Source: MW101C3 sp943367595
GTDB taxonomy: Bacteria; Cyanobacteriota; Cyanobacteriia; PCC-6307; Cyanobiaceae
Assembly: GCA_943367595.1 (NCBI GenBank)
Contig: CALRJS020000007.1
Location: forward strand, 44,245-108,244
Reading direction: 5' to 3'
Length of the DNA: 64,000 nucleotides
Shown here: positions 9,476 to 18,670 of the stretch, piece after piece
Layout of the letters: each line of letters begins with the position of its first letter
Numbering within the stretch: the first letter of the stretch is position 1
Notes under the pieces: generated by a model
The model's database searches: none
Told to the model about the DNA's origin: nothing
The model's input: the letters and a program-made list of their open reading frames with translations, nothing else
Translations under genes and position numbers: made by a program

Positions 9476-10597
9476 TCAGGCCAGGCCTGCATCATGACCA
9501 TCGGTGCTCTGCTTGAGCAGTCGCCGGTAGAGGGCCAGTTCTTCACGGTCCAGGGACCAGGCCGTGGACGTTTCTGTCAGTGCCCCCAGATCAAGGCGGG
9601 TTCCCACTCCGGCGTAGAGATCGCGCGGGCCGAAGGTGGTGCGCAGCGCCCTGAAGGTGGGCTCGCCCGTGCAGTGGCCTGGGGCGATGTAGTTCACCTT
9701 GTAGATGTCACGCAGAGCACGAGAAACTCGGGCAATCTCCTCATCTTTTGCAACGACAAGATGGAAGCCACCGGCCACAAGTCGGATGCGGGGATTGATC
9801 TTGGCGGCCTCCGCCACGATGGTGTCGACGCCGGCATGGGAACAGCCCACCACCACCACAGCACCATCGGCGGTGTCGAGCACCAGGGAAAGCTCACGCA
9901 ACTCGAGGGTGCCAGGCTTGTCGGACACCTTGGCGATCAGGTGCACGCCGGGGGCGATTTCTGTGTTGCGATCGATCAGGCGGAAATCCGCGTCCGGCCA
10001 GGCGCTGCCGAACCGCATCACCTTGGGCGGCCGACCGGAGTAGTAGCGCCGCTCAGCTGGAAGGGATTCATCCTTGCGGTAGAAGCTGCTGGGCAGATCC
10101 GCCCCGTAAACACCGAATCCCTCCTTCGGTGCATAGATGGGCACTCTGGGATTCACACGGAGCAGCCTCGCCAGGCCACCCATGTGATCACCATGGCGGT
10201 GCGAGAGCACCACGAGGTCAATCTTGGAGAGATCGACGCGGCTGGCCTTGGCATTGGCGGCAAAGATCGGGCCGTTGTTGCCCGTATCAAACAGAATGCG
10301 CTTTCCGCCCACCTCCACCAGCGCGGCATAGCCCTAGTCCTTCTGGAAGGCGGAGGGCCTGCCGAAGGCGTCATAGAGCACGGTGATCCGAGGGGCGGCG
10401 CCGCTGGAGGCCTGCACCAGGGGCTCATCGGGCGATCGCAGCGGGGGCACCTCCGCCGCCACCGGGTCGGAGGGCTGCCAGCGCACGGCAGCGAAGAGCG
10501 GTGATCCCACCAGGGGGAGGGCCAGTCCAATCAGGAGGGCCAGCACAGCAGGCAGCAAGCGGCGCCAGCGCAGAGTCGCCAGAGGGAAGCGGCTCAT
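9476..10597 (-). pseudogene. MBL-fold metallo-hydrolase (COG1237 type) interrupted by one in-frame TAG
   Basis: A single frame of 374 codons carries a membrane or signal segment (LLPAVLALLIGLALPLVG), then ITVLYDAFGRPSAFQKD, a TAG at 10335-10337, then GYAALVEVGGKRILFDTGN and the zinc motif SHRHGDHMGGL, CSHAGVDTI and GHCTGE. Relatives read through this point as KDWGYA, so the TAG is a one-base change from TGG. All metal-binding motifs after the stop are intact. The family resembles dihydropterin-related MBL hydrolases; substrate unknown. Translation could restart at a GTG at 10318 but that product would lack the export signal. The ATG overlaps the stop of the upstream CPCC gene. Confidence 0.8.
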
Positions 10598-10800
10598 GCC
10601 GCACCCCCTGCCTTGGCTGAGTCATCGATCGAGGCCGCCGCACTGGTGGGCTGATCCGTGCTGAGGCCCAGGGCCGTGGCCAGGGCAACCCCGCCGATCC
10701 AAAGCATGGGCCGGGCCATGGTGGCGGGCACCCCATGAACCACAGCCTGAACCAGGGCGGGAGTGCAGCAGGGGCAGAAAACGCTCTCGAGCAAAGCCAT
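10594..10800 (-). CDS. Small CPCC-motif membrane protein upstream of the MBL gene
   Basis: 68 residues from ATG (MALLESVFCPCC); an ORF extension to 10824 is possible. One hydrophobic segment (MLWIGGVALATALGLS) follows a FCPCCTPALVQAVVHG segment whose clustered cysteines suggest metal binding or disulfide chemistry. The stop overlaps the start of the MBL-hydrolase gene (ATGA), so the two are coupled. Family not recognised. Confidence 0.55.
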   Translation of the reverse strand: MALLESVFCPCCTPALVQAVVHGVPATMARPMLWIGGVALATALGLSTDQPTSAAASIDDSAKAGGAA

Positions 10801-11046
10801 GAACTCGCGGCAAAACAGTCGCACCGAGAGGCGGGGGAATCGGGCAAGGCCACAGCCCCTACAAGCTGCCAGCCCTGAATGCCACTGCCGTCGGGCGCCG
10901 CCAAGCTATGTCGAGCCTGGCCGCGACGAGGTAGTCCGAGCCACAACCGGCCTGAGGGGCCACGGGCTGCACGCCCCGCCGCCCAACCGTCTTCCGCACC
11001 GAAACTGTTAAGGCCATGGTCCTGTCGCCATGGCCAGGGTGATCCC

Positions 11047-11481
11047 ATGGACCCGCAACCGCGCCACACGTTTGGGCCACACCCGCTGCTGCCGCAGCCC
11101 GCGCTCCGGTCGCACCACTGGCAAGCCCTGCCGCTGGCGGCCCTGCTGGCCTGCCTGCCGGCCGGATGCGCGGTGGTGTCGTGGCTGAACCCGGCTCCTG
11201 AGATCCGCGTCCACAACCGCTCAGGCAGGGAGCTCACCCAGGTGGAGGTCTCGGGCCGGGGCTTCCGCACCCGCCTCGGCCGCCTGGGGCCGGGCGAGCG
11301 GCGCCAGACAACCGTTGCGCCCAAGGGCGAATCGGACGTGCGACTGCGCTTTCTCGCCGACGGGCGGGCGGTCGACACCGGCAATGTGGGCTACATCGAG
11401 CCCCGCGGCGGCTACGAGGTGGATCTCACCGTGGCGCCCGACCTGACGGTGACGGTGGACACCCAGCTGAGGGGGTACTGA
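11047..11481 (+). CDS. Putative lipoprotein
   Basis: 144 residues. The leader ends in a lipobox (LLACLPAGC), so the Cys at about residue 40 is probably lipidated and the protein anchored facing the periplasm. The mature domain (PEIRVHNRSGRELTQVEVSG to the C-terminus) alternates polar and hydrophobic residues, typical of a small beta-sandwich. No enzyme motif seen. Monocistronic on the plus strand. Confidence 0.65.
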   Translation: MDPQPRHTFGPHPLLPQPALRSHHWQALPLAALLACLPAGCAVVSWLNPAPEIRVHNRSGRELTQVEVSGRGFRTRLGRLGPGERRQTTVAPKGESDVRLRFLADGRAVDTGNVGYIEPRGGYEVDLTVAPDLTVTVDTQLRGY

Positions 11482-11597
11482 ACCCTGCGCAGCAAGGGGG
11501 CCGCCTCCCACCGGCGAGCCGGACGCCAGTGGCTTCGACCCGGTCAAGGTGGGTCCCGCCGCCCGGGGTACGGTGCCAGGGGCCTTGCGAACAAGCC

Positions 11598-12026
11598 ATG
11601 GATTGGCGTCCCCGTCTGCTGGCACTCTCTACAAAGCTGCTGATCGGAGCAGGCGTTCTGGTCGGCGGAGCCGCCCTCGCCACCCCGGCCGGATCGCTGC
11701 TCAAGGGCCTGGTGCTGCCGCTGCCCAAGCCAGCCGCGAGCCTGTTCGCCGCCAATGCGATCGGCCAGACCAGCCTCAACACCCAGCTGCCAGGGAATCC
11801 CGAGGAGCTGCTCACCAAGCTGAAGGCGTCCCTGGCTCAGCAGGGCTACAGCGAGCGGAAAATCAACACCGTTGTGGGCGCCTGGGGGTTCAACCTGGTG
11901 ATGGATCCGCCTTCGGGCACAACGGTGGATGGCACCAGTGAGGGCAAGGCGGCCGCCCTGGTGCTTCAGGCCACAGCCATCGGCCCGAACCGGATCAACC
12001 TCAACGTCCGCTTTGAAGGCCTCTGA
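11598..12026 (+). CDS. Conserved hypothetical protein with N-terminal membrane segment
   Basis: 142 residues from ATG (MDWRPRLLALSTK). A hydrophobic N-terminal stretch (LLIGAGVLVGGAALA) is followed by a soluble domain with a Gln/Lys-rich helix (LTKLKASLAQQGYSERKI) and a strand-rich end (INLNVRFEGL). No family recognised. It precedes a start-less Coa1-like reading frame by 26 bp. Confidence 0.6.
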   Translation: MDWRPRLLALSTKLLIGAGVLVGGAALATPAGSLLKGLVLPLPKPAASLFAANAIGQTSLNTQLPGNPEELLTKLKASLAQQGYSERKINTVVGAWGFNLVMDPPSGTTVDGTSEGKAAALVLQATAIGPNRINLNVRFEGL

Positions 12027-12052
12027 GGGGCCAGGGCGTCCCGAGTGGACCC

Positions 12053-12253
12053 ATAGAGACCAAGCCGGCCCCCAACTGGTGGACCCGAAACTGGAAGTGG
12101 CTGGTGCCGATGGGCTGCCTCACAGGCCTGGCCGGGCTGGTCGAGTTAGCCGGCTTCGTCGCCCTGATCGCCAGCCTCTGGGCCTACTCCACCCTGACGG
12201 TCCAACCCAACGGCGCCGGTGATCCCATCAGCCTGCTCGGGCCCTCCCTGTGA
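12053..12253 (+). pseudogene. Coa1-like N-terminal membrane fragment with an ATA in place of the start
   Basis: An open frame encodes NWWTRNWKWLVPMGCL, an arrangement typical of the N-terminus of cytochrome-oxidase-assembly-factor Coa1-like small membrane proteins, followed by a hydrophobic stretch and a TGA after 66 codons. No ATG, GTG or TTG lies between the preceding in-frame stop (12014-12016) and this motif; the codon where a start is expected is ATA, followed by GAG ACC AAG. Relatives have a longer C-terminal domain that is absent here. Either a decayed fragment, or a gene using ATA or CTG as start. Confidence 0.4.
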
Positions 12254-12274
12254 ACGGGTGGAGACGTCTGGAGG

Positions 12275-13462
12275 TCAGTGCGCGGCGACGGAGGCTGCGT
12301 TGGGGGAGGCTGCGTTGGGGGAGGCGGCCTGGGGGGAGCTGGCCTGAAGGGAGCCGGCGTAGAGGGATTGAAGGCCCGCCTCGCTGGCCGGGGCCACTCC
12401 TCGCTCGGTGATCAGGGCCGTCACCAGCCGGGCCGGGGTGACATCGAAGGCCGGGTTGAAACCCTCGCTGCCATCGGGGGTGAGCTGCACGCTGGTGGAA
12501 GCGCCAGCGGCGTCGCTGCTGCCGGCCGCCTTGCCGCTGATGCGGGTGACTTCCTCCGCGGAGCGCGCCTCGATCGGAATCCCGCTCACCCCATCGCTGA
12601 TCGTCCAGTCGATCGTGGAGGCGGGCAGGGCCACGTAGAAGGGCACACCGTTGTCGTGGGCGGCGAGGGCCTTGAGGTAGGTGCCGATCTTGTTGCACAC
12701 ATCACCGGTGCGGGTGGTGCGATCGGTGCCCACGATCACGGCATCCACGCGTCCATGCTGCATCAGGTGGCCGCCGGCGTTGTCGACGATCACCGTGTGG
12801 GGCACCCCTTCCCGCCCCAGCTCGAAGGCGGTGAGGCTGGCGCCCTGGTTGCGGGGGCGGGTTTCATCCACCCACACATGCACCGGCAGGCCCGAGCGGT
12901 GAGCCTTGTAGATCGGCGCCAGGGCCGTGCCCCAGTCGACGGTGGCCAGCCAGCCGGCATTGCAGTGGGTGAGCACGTTGAGGGGCTCCTGCTGCCGCTC
13001 GCTTGGCCGGGCCGCAGCGATGGCACGCAACAGCTCGAGGCCGTGTGCACCGATCGCCTCGCACATCTGCACGTCTTCCTCGGCGATCGCAGCGGCTTCG
13101 GCCCGGGCAGCCTCAGCCCGCTGCTCCAGCGGCAGGGGCAGTACGCGCGCCCGCACCCGGTCCAGCGCCCAGCGCAGGTTGATCGCCGTGGGCCGGGTGG
13201 CATTGAGCTGCGCGAAGGCGGCGTCCAGCGCAGCGTCGCTGGGATCGTGCTGCAGGGCGAGCATCAGCCCGTAGGCCCCGGTGACACCGATCAGCGGCGC
13301 CCCCCGCACAACCATGGTGGCGATCGCCTCCGCCGCCTGATCAAGCGTGGCGAGTGAGCGGGTTTCGAAGCGATGGGGCAGCAGGGTCTGGTCGATCACG
13401 CCGACCGAGCGTCCGCCCTCCTCCTGCCAGATAGTGCGCCAGGGCCTGCCGTCGATGTTCAT
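12275..13462 (-). CDS. mtnA: S-methyl-5-thioribose-1-phosphate isomerase
   Basis: 395 residues from ATG (MNIDGRPWRTIW). It isomerises methylthioribose-1-phosphate to methylthioribulose-1-phosphate in the methionine salvage pathway. Family signatures: RGAPLIGVTGAYG near the N-terminus, the catalytic Cys in LTHCNAGWLAT and the catalytic Asp in VGTDRTTRTGDVCNKIGTY. The C-terminus carries an extra tail of AASPN-type 5-residue repeats encoded by a 15-bp tandem repeat, absent from typical MtnA. No other salvage gene is adjacent. Confidence 0.93.
   Translation of the reverse strand: MNIDGRPWRTIWQEEGGRSVGVIDQTLLPHRFETRSLATLDQAAEAIATMVVRGAPLIGVTGAYGLMLALQHDPSDAALDAAFAQLNATRPTAINLRWALDRVRARVLPLPLEQRAEAARAEAAAIAEEDVQMCEAIGAHGLELLRAIAAARPSERQQEPLNVLTHCNAGWLATVDWGTALAPIYKAHRSGLPVHVWVDETRPRNQGASLTAFELGREGVPHTVIVDNAGGHLMQHGRVDAVIVGTDRTTRTGDVCNKIGTYLKALAAHDNGVPFYVALPASTIDWTISDGVSGIPIEARSAEEVTRISGKAAGSSDAAGASTSVQLTPDGSEGFNPAFDVTPARLVTALITERGVAPASEAGLQSLYAGSLQASSPQAASPNAASPNAASVAAH
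12290..12363. repeat. 15-bp in-frame tandem repeat in the 3' end of mtnA
   Basis: About five units of 15 bp, the first two nearly identical (core GGAGGCTGCGTTGGG on the plus strand), diverging toward the gene interior. They encode the AASPN/SLQASSPQ repeats at the MtnA C-terminus. The unit length keeps the reading frame. Confidence 0.7.
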
Positions 13463-13597
13463 GGGGAAGCGGGGGGTGCGGGCGTCGGCCCCATTGTTTC
13501 GCCCTGTTGCCCAGCGGCGCCGGTGGGGACGTGAGCCAGAACACCAGAGCAGGGAATGATCAGAAAACGAACCTAAAATCAGGTCGAACCCAATCCC

Positions 13598-13978
13598 ATG
13601 CAGGCCATGGCATCGAATCCGGTCACCTGGTTTGAGCTGAACGTGCTCGATATCGAGCGGGCCAAAGCGTTCTATGCCGCCGTGTTCCAGGTGGAATTCC
13701 AGGACTTCTCCAACCCGGAGATGGCCTACTGGTGCTTCCCGATGGATGACAGCCGGGTGGGCGCCGGTGGGGCACTGATGCAGATGGAGGGATGCGAACC
13801 GGGTAAAGGAGGCACGATGGTGTATTTCAGTTGCGACGATTGCGCGGTGGAGGAAAGCCGCGTGGTGCCCGCTGGCGGCACGGTGTGCCGGCCGAAGATG
13901 GCGATCGGCAACTTCGGCTTCATCTCTGTGGTGATTGACACGGAGGGGAACCCGATCGGCCTGCACTCGCTGCGCTGA
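13598..13978 (+). CDS. VOC (glyoxalase/bleomycin-resistance fold) family protein
   Basis: 126 residues; a second ATG three codons in is an equally plausible start. The domain opens with VTWFELNVLDIERAKAFYAAVF, the first beta-alpha unit of VOC proteins, has the middle GGALMQMEG segment and ends GFISVVIDTEGNPIGLHS, the usual C-terminal metal-ligand region. A dioxygenase, glyoxalase-like or binding role is possible; substrate unknown. Divergent from mtnA. Confidence 0.8.
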   Translation: MQAMASNPVTWFELNVLDIERAKAFYAAVFQVEFQDFSNPEMAYWCFPMDDSRVGAGGALMQMEGCEPGKGGTMVYFSCDDCAVEESRVVPAGGTVCRPKMAIGNFGFISVVIDTEGNPIGLHSLR

Positions 13979-14054
13979 TCGAAGCCACCGGGACAATCAG
14001 GTGGCGGAGTGAAGGCCTCCTGTTCTGGCGGTTGCCGGCGTTGGAACACAGCCT

Positions 14055-15218
14055 TCAGCTCGGGCAGCAGTATCCCTTGTCGTTGAACAACACCAGGCAG
14101 GCATCCGCCACCTCCGGGTCGTAGAGAACATCACGGTGGCGGGCGATCTCCTCGAGGGCGGCGGTGATCCCCAGGCCTGCGCGGTAGGGCCGAAACGAAC
14201 ACATCGACTCGACCACGTCGGCCACCGCCAGGATCCTCGATTCCATCAGCACCTGATCACCGGAGAGGGCGTTTGGGTATCCGCTGCCGTTGAGCCGTTC
14301 GTGGTGCTCCAGCACGATGCGAGCAATGGGCCAGGGAAAGTCCACGTCCTGGAGAATGTTGTGACCGGCCTGGGCATGGTCCTTGACCAGTTCATATTCG
14401 ATCGGGGTGAGCCTGCCGGGTTTACAGAGGATCTCGGTGGGCACCATGATCTTGCCGATGTCATGCACGGAGGCGGCGAGCTGGAGGCCTTCCCTCTGCC
14501 TCGCCGGCAGATCCAGCTCTCTGGCAATCGCCACGGAAAGGTCAGCCACTCGCTTCTGATGACCTGCCGTGTAGGGATCGCGCATCTCTGTGACGCTGCC
14601 TAAAACCAGGATCAGGCGCTTGTAGAGACCGTCTTTCTCCCGGTGGGATCTGACCAGATCAGCTTCCGCCATGAGCCTTGCCAGCAGACTTCCGATCCGG
14701 GTGGCGAGGGTATCGAGCAGCAGCCGTTCCTCCAGCAGGAACGGCCCTTCGCCAAAGGCCTCGAAGCTCTCGGTATAGCCGACCTCAATCGACCCGCAGA
14801 TGTCAGCGTTGACTCTGATCTCCGCCGACTGAACTGACACACATTGCTCAAGATCGCCGGTCTGAAACACCCGCCCGGCGTAGCAGATCCGGGCAATGGC
14901 ACTGGTGGGATGCAGCCACGCTGCAGGGATCACCGCCACCATGTCCTGAAGGATGCAGTCAATGTCCCCCGTGTTGGCGTGCACGATGGCCTCGATCTGC
15001 TGCAAGCAATGGAGCTCCTTGGTCCGCTCCATCAACGCCCGTTGAAGCGGCAGGCGAGGGATCTTTTTGGCAACACGTAGAGGCGGGAGGGAGCTGGCAG
15101 GCTTGCCGTTGGCAACGAATTCCCCCCTACTCCGATCGTTCAACTTGAGCATCTCAGCGATGGAGCTGGGGCGGAAAATCAACCGAAGCGTGATGTCCTC
15201 CCTTCCACGTTTTATCAC
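14055..15218 (-). CDS. GAF-like/HD-GYP domain protein (putative cyclic-di-GMP phosphodiesterase)
   Basis: 387 residues from GTG; a TTG or the ATG of MLKLNDR further in are alternatives. The N-terminal half (about residues 60-200) resembles a GAF-type sensor. The C-terminal half is an HD-GYP domain: AASVHDIGKIMVPTEIL, KDHAQAGHNIL, LEHHERLNGSGYP and ILAVADVVESM, which hold the metal-binding HD pair and the GYP motif (HHERLNGSGYP rather than the common HHERWDGSGYP). Such proteins hydrolyse cyclic dinucleotides. The C-terminal NDKGYCCPS tail is unusual. Confidence 0.85.
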   Translation of the reverse strand: MIKRGREDITLRLIFRPSSIAEMLKLNDRSRGEFVANGKPASSLPPLRVAKKIPRLPLQRALMERTKELHCLQQIEAIVHANTGDIDCILQDMVAVIPAAWLHPTSAIARICYAGRVFQTGDLEQCVSVQSAEIRVNADICGSIEVGYTESFEAFGEGPFLLEERLLLDTLATRIGSLLARLMAEADLVRSHREKDGLYKRLILVLGSVTEMRDPYTAGHQKRVADLSVAIARELDLPARQREGLQLAASVHDIGKIMVPTEILCKPGRLTPIEYELVKDHAQAGHNILQDVDFPWPIARIVLEHHERLNGSGYPNALSGDQVLMESRILAVADVVESMCSFRPYRAGLGITAALEEIARHRDVLYDPEVADACLVLFNDKGYCCPS

Positions 15219-16376
15219 CCTAGAGTTTCAAAGGTAGCGGCGTACACCGTACAAGATGTCCGCGCCCTTTCCCACATCGAACGTCACAGACAGGGCAAGT
15301 CCCGCCACCTGAGCCGCTTGCTCGCTCAGCTCAGGCGTCCGCCGTCATTACCGTTGGCGAACAACTGCGCCTGCGCGGTACGGCACACAGAAGGCTTCAA
15401 GCGCGTGTCGCACGCCTCGGGCGTGGCGATAATCCTCTGAATGCAGCCCAGCCGAACCCGCAGCTGAAGCGGCGGAACGCCGGTGACATGAGCCCAGGCG
15501 GCAGGCCTAACGCGCAATGGCTGGTCCACCAGCTCCGAAACCGGCAACGACAGCATCAACAACAACACTGGCAACTTCAGCGGCTCCGCCAACAACAACG
15601 TCGGAGGAAATATCAGCGGCAATGGCACCGACAACAGAAACGGCAACGGAATGAACAGGACAGAACAGGCCGAGTCAGGTCAATTCACGTCAGGTCAGGG
15701 CAAGGTTCAGTTCGAAAGAGTCGCCCCTCCTGCGGGTGTCATCAGGGCCTGTGCTTCGAGGCGCCAGGCACGCTGCCTGGTCAGGCCACGCCAATGGCTC
15801 CGGCGCCGGCGCGGTGTGAAGCGCTGCGCCCTTTGGTGCGGCCTCTCCGCGGTGACAAGGCCATCGATCATGCCGAAGCAGATCGCCTCCGTCGCCACGA
15901 AATCAGTGAGCCATGGAAACCAAGGCGATGCTGTGAGCAGGAGTCAGACCACCTTGATCGGAGCACTGCACAACGAAGCAGCCAAGCCCCTCCATCCGAC
16001 CGGCCAAGGGCACTGAAAATGTTGTCAATGTCCATCGCGTGGTGAGCTGCGGGTGCTCAGCTGATGCTTCACAGATGACCGGCTGATGCGGTGCGCGTGG
16101 CCTGTTGATGCGTTGCGCTCATGGGGTGCACTCATAAGGTGCACTCATGCGGTGTGGACCATGCGCTGATGAAGGCCTACAGGCAGGAGCGTCTGGTCGC
16201 GGGCAGGAGCATGGGGCCGTTCGCAGGCCATCCTCCTCTCGGGAAAGTCATTCAGCAAGCTATTCCTTCGCGGGATAGTCCGTCAGCGGGCCATAACGAT
16301 GCAAGGCACTGCTTCAGCGTGCCATTCGGTCACGGGGCCATCAGTCAGCAAGCCACAAAGTCGGCAAGCCCTTCGT
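15219..16376. other. Low-coding accessory interval with an Asn/Gly-rich coding remnant and degenerate repeats
   Basis: No convincing intact gene. At about 15492-15660 the plus strand encodes, without a usable start, NNNTGNFSGSANNN and GGNISGNGTDN with strongly C-ending codons, which looks like a decayed Asn/Gly-rich protein; the piece just before it (NPLNAAQPNPQLKRRN) is in another frame, consistent with a frameshift. From 16249 to 16395 there are degenerate 16-17 bp repeats with core TCAGCGGGCCAT that run into the 3' end of the next gene. Nothing recognisable otherwise. Confidence 0.5.
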
Positions 16377-16395
16377 TCAGCGGCCAGCGTGTGCT
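16249..16395. repeat. Degenerate 16-17 bp tandem repeats
   Basis: About nine imperfect units built on TCAGCRRGCCATNNCG, with lengths of 14-17 bp, running from intergenic sequence into the last codons of the BASS-family gene on the opposite strand. Confidence 0.5.
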
Positions 16396-17252
16396 GCGCT
16401 GCTGCGTCGGCCGTAGACAATGGCGCCGAAACCGGTGACATACATCAACAGGCTGTAGACGGCGGCAGGTACAGCCATCTCCGGGCTGTTGAGCAGGCCG
16501 GCGGTGATGGCGATCGCCAGGGTGCCGTTCTGGAGGCCCACCTCGATCGCCAGGCAGATTCGTTGTGCGGGAGGCAGACGAAACAGACGGCCAGCGAAGA
16601 AACCCGCCAGCATCGCCAGCAGGTTGAGCATCAGCACAGCAAGTCCCACCTGGGCAAGGAAGCCAGGCAGCCTGATGCCCTCTCGCGCCAGCAACAGCAC
16701 AATGATCAGCGCCAGCAGCCCCGCCGCAAGGCGGCTCATGTGCCGCTCCAAACGCCGCGCCGTTCTGGGGAAGCGTCTGCGGATGATCATGCCGATCGCC
16801 GTGGGCAACAGGGTGATCATGAAGATCTGCAGCATGGTGGATCCAATCGGCAGGGAAATCGCCGCCTGCGCGTTGAGAAAATGCTGCAGTGCCAGGTTGG
16901 TGAACAGCGGAATCGTGAACACGGTGAGGATGCTGCTCACGGCCGTAAGCGTGACGGACAACGCAACATCACCCCGCGCCAGATAGGTGAGCAGGTTGGA
17001 GGAGGGGCCACCCGGACAAACCGTCAACACAATCAAACCCACGGCAATCGTGGGATGCATGGGCACCGCCAGGGCCACAAGAACGCCGATCAGCGGTAAC
17101 ACCAGAAGTTGGCACACAGTGCCGACGGCCACAGCCTTGGGATCACGTGTGATGCGCTGAAAATCCTCAGCCTTCAGGCTGAGTCCCATGCCCAGCATCA
17201 CGATCGCCAACGCAAGCGGCAGCAGAACCGCGGTGAAGATGGTGCTCTGCAT
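16377..17252 (-). CDS. Bile acid:sodium symporter (BASS) family transporter
   Basis: 291 residues with about nine membrane segments. BASS-family features: GMGLSLKAEDF near the N-terminus, the CPGGPSSNLLTYLARGD segment that forms part of the sodium site, and EVGLQNGTLAIAITAG in the second half. In photosynthetic organisms such proteins carry organic anions such as pyruvate or keto-acids; the substrate here is unknown. The final residues overlap a repeat tract. Confidence 0.85.
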   Translation of the reverse strand: MQSTIFTAVLLPLALAIVMLGMGLSLKAEDFQRITRDPKAVAVGTVCQLLVLPLIGVLVALAVPMHPTIAVGLIVLTVCPGGPSSNLLTYLARGDVALSVTLTAVSSILTVFTIPLFTNLALQHFLNAQAAISLPIGSTMLQIFMITLLPTAIGMIIRRRFPRTARRLERHMSRLAAGLLALIIVLLLAREGIRLPGFLAQVGLAVLMLNLLAMLAGFFAGRLFRLPPAQRICLAIEVGLQNGTLAIAITAGLLNSPEMAVPAAVYSLLMYVTGFGAIVYGRRSSAAHAGR

Positions 17253-18040
17253 CAGTCGCTGCTGGTCAAGAGGGGAAAGAATTCAGCCGGTCTGGACCCT
17301 AAACCCAGCCGTCACCGAACTCGCTTGGTGGGCCGGGCCCGAGTCGCGGACCTGGAGTGCTGTGGCAACCCAGGCAAGAGACCTCCGGTGGTGATCAAGC
17401 CCTGGCGATCAGCCTGAAGGGAGCTCGGAGAAGAGCATCAGAAGACCAAAGACTGAAACCTCAATCTGAAGCCAAGGCCAGGAACCAATTCTTGTCGCGA
17501 CCGTCCCAAGTGTGTGTAGGTGGGGGACTACTTCCCTGGCTTCTCCGCAGCCATCCTCCAGCTAGCACCAAGCCAGCCCTTGACCGAGCCGTAGCCAACT
17601 GGGGGCCAGCCGACAGCCAGCCGGAGGCCGACCGGAGGCCAACCGGCAGCCAACCAGTGGCGCCCCCATGACCAATCACAAGGAGGCCACTGATAATACA
17701 TTGTACCTTCCAGATTGAACGATGAAGCTCATAAGGAGTGGGTTGTCCAGCTGCAGCTCGCAAGGCGGGAGTTGCTCCGGTGGGCAGAGAGGATTCGACG
17801 GGAAGTGTTCATGAAGAAATCCCACCTTTCAGGCACTCTCTACAGCCTTTCAGCGAAGAGGGTTCGACAAGCCTCAAGGGCCGAACATCGCGCTGCACCA
17901 CATGCGAATGGTCAACCAGCAGGCGATAGCCCTCTATCGTTCATCGGACAGAGATAGCAAGCAAGCGATAGTCACGAGAAGAAGCCCATCAGCCAGTTAG
18001 CGAATCAGGCAGGAGGTTAGCTAGCTAGCCAGTCAATCAA
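17253..18040. other. Intergenic interval with an 11-bp tandem repeat
   Basis: No gene supported in nearly 800 bp; the open frames have poor codon use and no family resemblance. It holds six 11-bp units (17594-17659) and a short TCAA microsatellite at 18033-18047 that reaches the stop codon of the PfpI-like gene. Confidence 0.5.
17594..17659. repeat. 11-bp tandem repeat, six units
   Basis: Six adjacent 11-bp units on the consensus GCCAACCGGAG, each differing at one to four positions. Intergenic between the BASS and PfpI-like genes. Confidence 0.7.
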
Positions 18041-18670
18041 TCAATCAATTTGACGCAGATAGGCCGGCGCCTGGTCACCAGTGTGAGCGCGGCCATAAAC
18101 AACACCCGATGGGAAATACTCGGCATCGAACTGCACTTTGCCGGCCACCTCCTCACCCGCCACCTCAGCAATGAAGCGCAGCGTGAGATCAATGCCTGCA
18201 GAAACACCCGCAGAGCACCAGATCATGCCATCTCGGGTGAATCGCTCTTCCACCACCTCCACATCGCCAAAGGCACGCAAGCGATCCAGTGAGGCCCAAT
18301 GCGTGGTGGCTCGCTTGCCGGCGAGCAGCCCCGCCGCCTGGAGCAGAAAAGCGCCGGTGCACACGGAAAGCACCGTCTGGCAAGAGCGGGCCTGCTCCGC
18401 CACGAACTCCAGCAGGCAAGGGTTGAACACTTCCACGCGGGTTCCCTGGCCGCCCGGCACGAGCAGGACATCGAGGGCTGGGCATGCCTCGAAGGACACA
18501 TGCGGATTGATCGACAGACCCTTGGCGCAGACCACCGGCTCCAGCCGCTGCGCCACGGTGAGGCAACTGCGGGGGCCACCGTCAAGCTGCTTCCAGAGCG
18601 AGAACATCTCCCAAGGGCCGATCACATCGAGCTCTTCAACCTGAGGAAACACAAGAAGGCCGATGTTCAC
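18041..18670 (-). CDS. DJ-1/PfpI family protein (isonitrile hydratase-like subgroup)
   Basis: 209 residues from GTG (VNIGLLVFPQVEELDVIGP); an in-frame extension to 18793 is less likely since the PfpI fold starts at this strand. The nucleophile elbow is SVCTGAFLLQAAGLL with the catalytic Cys, followed by ATTHWASLDRL and SAGVSAGIDLTL, the arrangement of the isonitrile-hydratase/AraC-associated GATase1 subgroup. No AraC DNA-binding domain is present, so an enzymatic role is more likely than regulation. Substrate unknown. Confidence 0.8.
   Translation of the reverse strand: MNIGLLVFPQVEELDVIGPWEMFSLWKQLDGGPRSCLTVAQRLEPVVCAKGLSINPHVSFEACPALDVLLVPGGQGTRVEVFNPCLLEFVAEQARSCQTVLSVCTGAFLLQAAGLLAGKRATTHWASLDRLRAFGDVEVVEERFTRDGMIWCSAGVSAGIDLTLRFIAEVAGEEVAGKVQFDAEYFPSGVVYGRAHTGDQAPAYLRQID

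Noticed and set aside
15326..15646. 106-codon Leu/Pro-rich minus-strand frame
   Set aside because: It is the complement of the Asn/Gly-rich plus-strand segment, whose codon pattern is the real signal.
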